Assembly (NCBI RefSeq): GCF_018380615.1
Contig: NZ_JAGYVZ010000005.1
Coordinates: forward strand, 62,001-126,000
Direction: 5' to 3'
Source of the DNA: Flavobacterium psychroterrae
GTDB taxonomy: Bacteria > Bacteroidota > Bacteroidia > Flavobacteriales > Flavobacteriaceae
Length of the DNA: 64,000 bases
Every line of letters starts with the position of its first letter. The first letter of the stretch is position 1. Below the pieces are notes generated by a model that was given only the letters and a program-made list of their open reading frames with translations, did not search any database and was not told the DNA's origin. Below, in pieces: positions 63,797 to 64,000 of this stretch. The translations under genes were made by a program, and so were the position numbers.

Positions 63797-64000
63797 ATGA
63801 AAGAATTAAGCTATTTAAACAAATATTTCATCAAATATAAATATAGTTTCTCATTAGGAATTTTAATCACTATAATCTCACAAATATTCTCTTTATTCAC
63901 TCCAAAGCTAATTAGCAAGTCTTTGAACGCTATTGAAAAGTTTGATAAGCTCCCAAAATCAGACCAGGCATCACAAACAATTATTGATGTTTATCGTGAA
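63797..64000 (+). CDS. ABC exporter, N-terminal part of membrane domain (3' end outside window)
   Basis: The first 68 codons are visible: MKELSYLNKYFIKYKYSFSL, then a first helix LGILITIISQIFSLFTPKLI. The FTPKLISKSLNAI stretch is typical of the first membrane segment of type IV (Pgp-like) ABC exporters, in which membrane and ATPase domains are fused. The ATPase domain lies beyond the window. It is divergent from the dehydrogenase gene, with 205 bases between the starts. Substrate unknown. Confidence 0.75.
   Translation, partial: MKELSYLNKYFIKYKYSFSLGILITIISQIFSLFTPKLISKSLNAIEKFDKLPKSDQASQTIIDVYRE

Overview
The window is chromosomal DNA from a low-GC member of the Bacteroidota, most probably Flavobacterium or a close relative. 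The evidence is the bifunctional SecDF fusion, the long NusB, Bacteroidota-only families (an outer-membrane barrel with a giant TPR partner, DUF5723, DUF6515), many -7 boxes of the form TAnnTTTG, and intergenic DNA full of short palindromic repeats. I saw no rRNA, tRNA, CRISPR array, prophage or complete insertion sequence. Two genes run off the edges: secDF on the left and an ABC exporter on the right.

Layout. 1-9.5 kb (minus strand): secDF, mdh, gyrB and two adjacent asparagine-synthetase genes, one with a degraded glutaminase site. 10-16.6 kb (minus): a GreA/GreB-C-like protein, an outer-membrane barrel, a PhzF-family enzyme and a 1004-residue TPR protein, separated by palindromes and 14-bp repeats. 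16.9-28.4 kb: ftsE, then a very AT-rich surface-polysaccharide locus with genes on both strands (methyltransferase, four glycosyltransferases, an FdtA-type ketoisomerase, a DegT-type aminotransferase, two left-handed beta-helix acyltransferases, a Wzx flippase, a FemAB/GNAT-like protein), then a TRIC-family channel. The ketoisomerase, aminotransferase and acyltransferase together suggest a dTDP-3-acylamino-3,6-dideoxyhexose (Fuc3NAc or Qui3NAc type).

28.5-37.1 kb: a secreted protein, a structured intergenic region carrying a MITE-like insertion with a 9-bp target duplication, then RDD / SpoIIM / membrane protein / DUF4129 / DUF4350 / MoxR / DUF58, a conserved but functionally unexplained membrane cluster. 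37-45 kb: an alkaline-phosphatase-fold enzyme, a TrmH-type rRNA methyltransferase, Rel/SpoT, an uncharacterised protein, a Fur-family regulator, purA and a NudK-like Nudix hydrolase. 45-50.7 kb: an L,D-transpeptidase lipoprotein, a TetR regulator beside a TetX-like flavin monooxygenase, a small secreted protein and guaB. 50.9-56.4 kb: a DUF5723 barrel with a lipoprotein, HMG-CoA lyase, a SatD-DUF3307 pair behind three evenly spaced palindromes, and pyrD. 56.5-64 kb: a DUF6515 protein, a formylglycine-generating-enzyme homologue with both catalytic cysteines, pepT, yajC, nusB, a 91-bp tandem array, leucine-type dehydrogenase and the start of an ABC exporter.

Most metabolic genes are ordinary housekeeping. 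The least explained material is the MITE-like element at 29.6 kb, the 22-bp-armed element at 16.7 kb, the three-palindrome operator at 53.9 kb, the asparagine-synthetase paralogue that has lost its nucleophile, and the RDD-SpoIIM-MoxR-DUF58 cluster. All family assignments come from reading the protein sequences; no database search was run.
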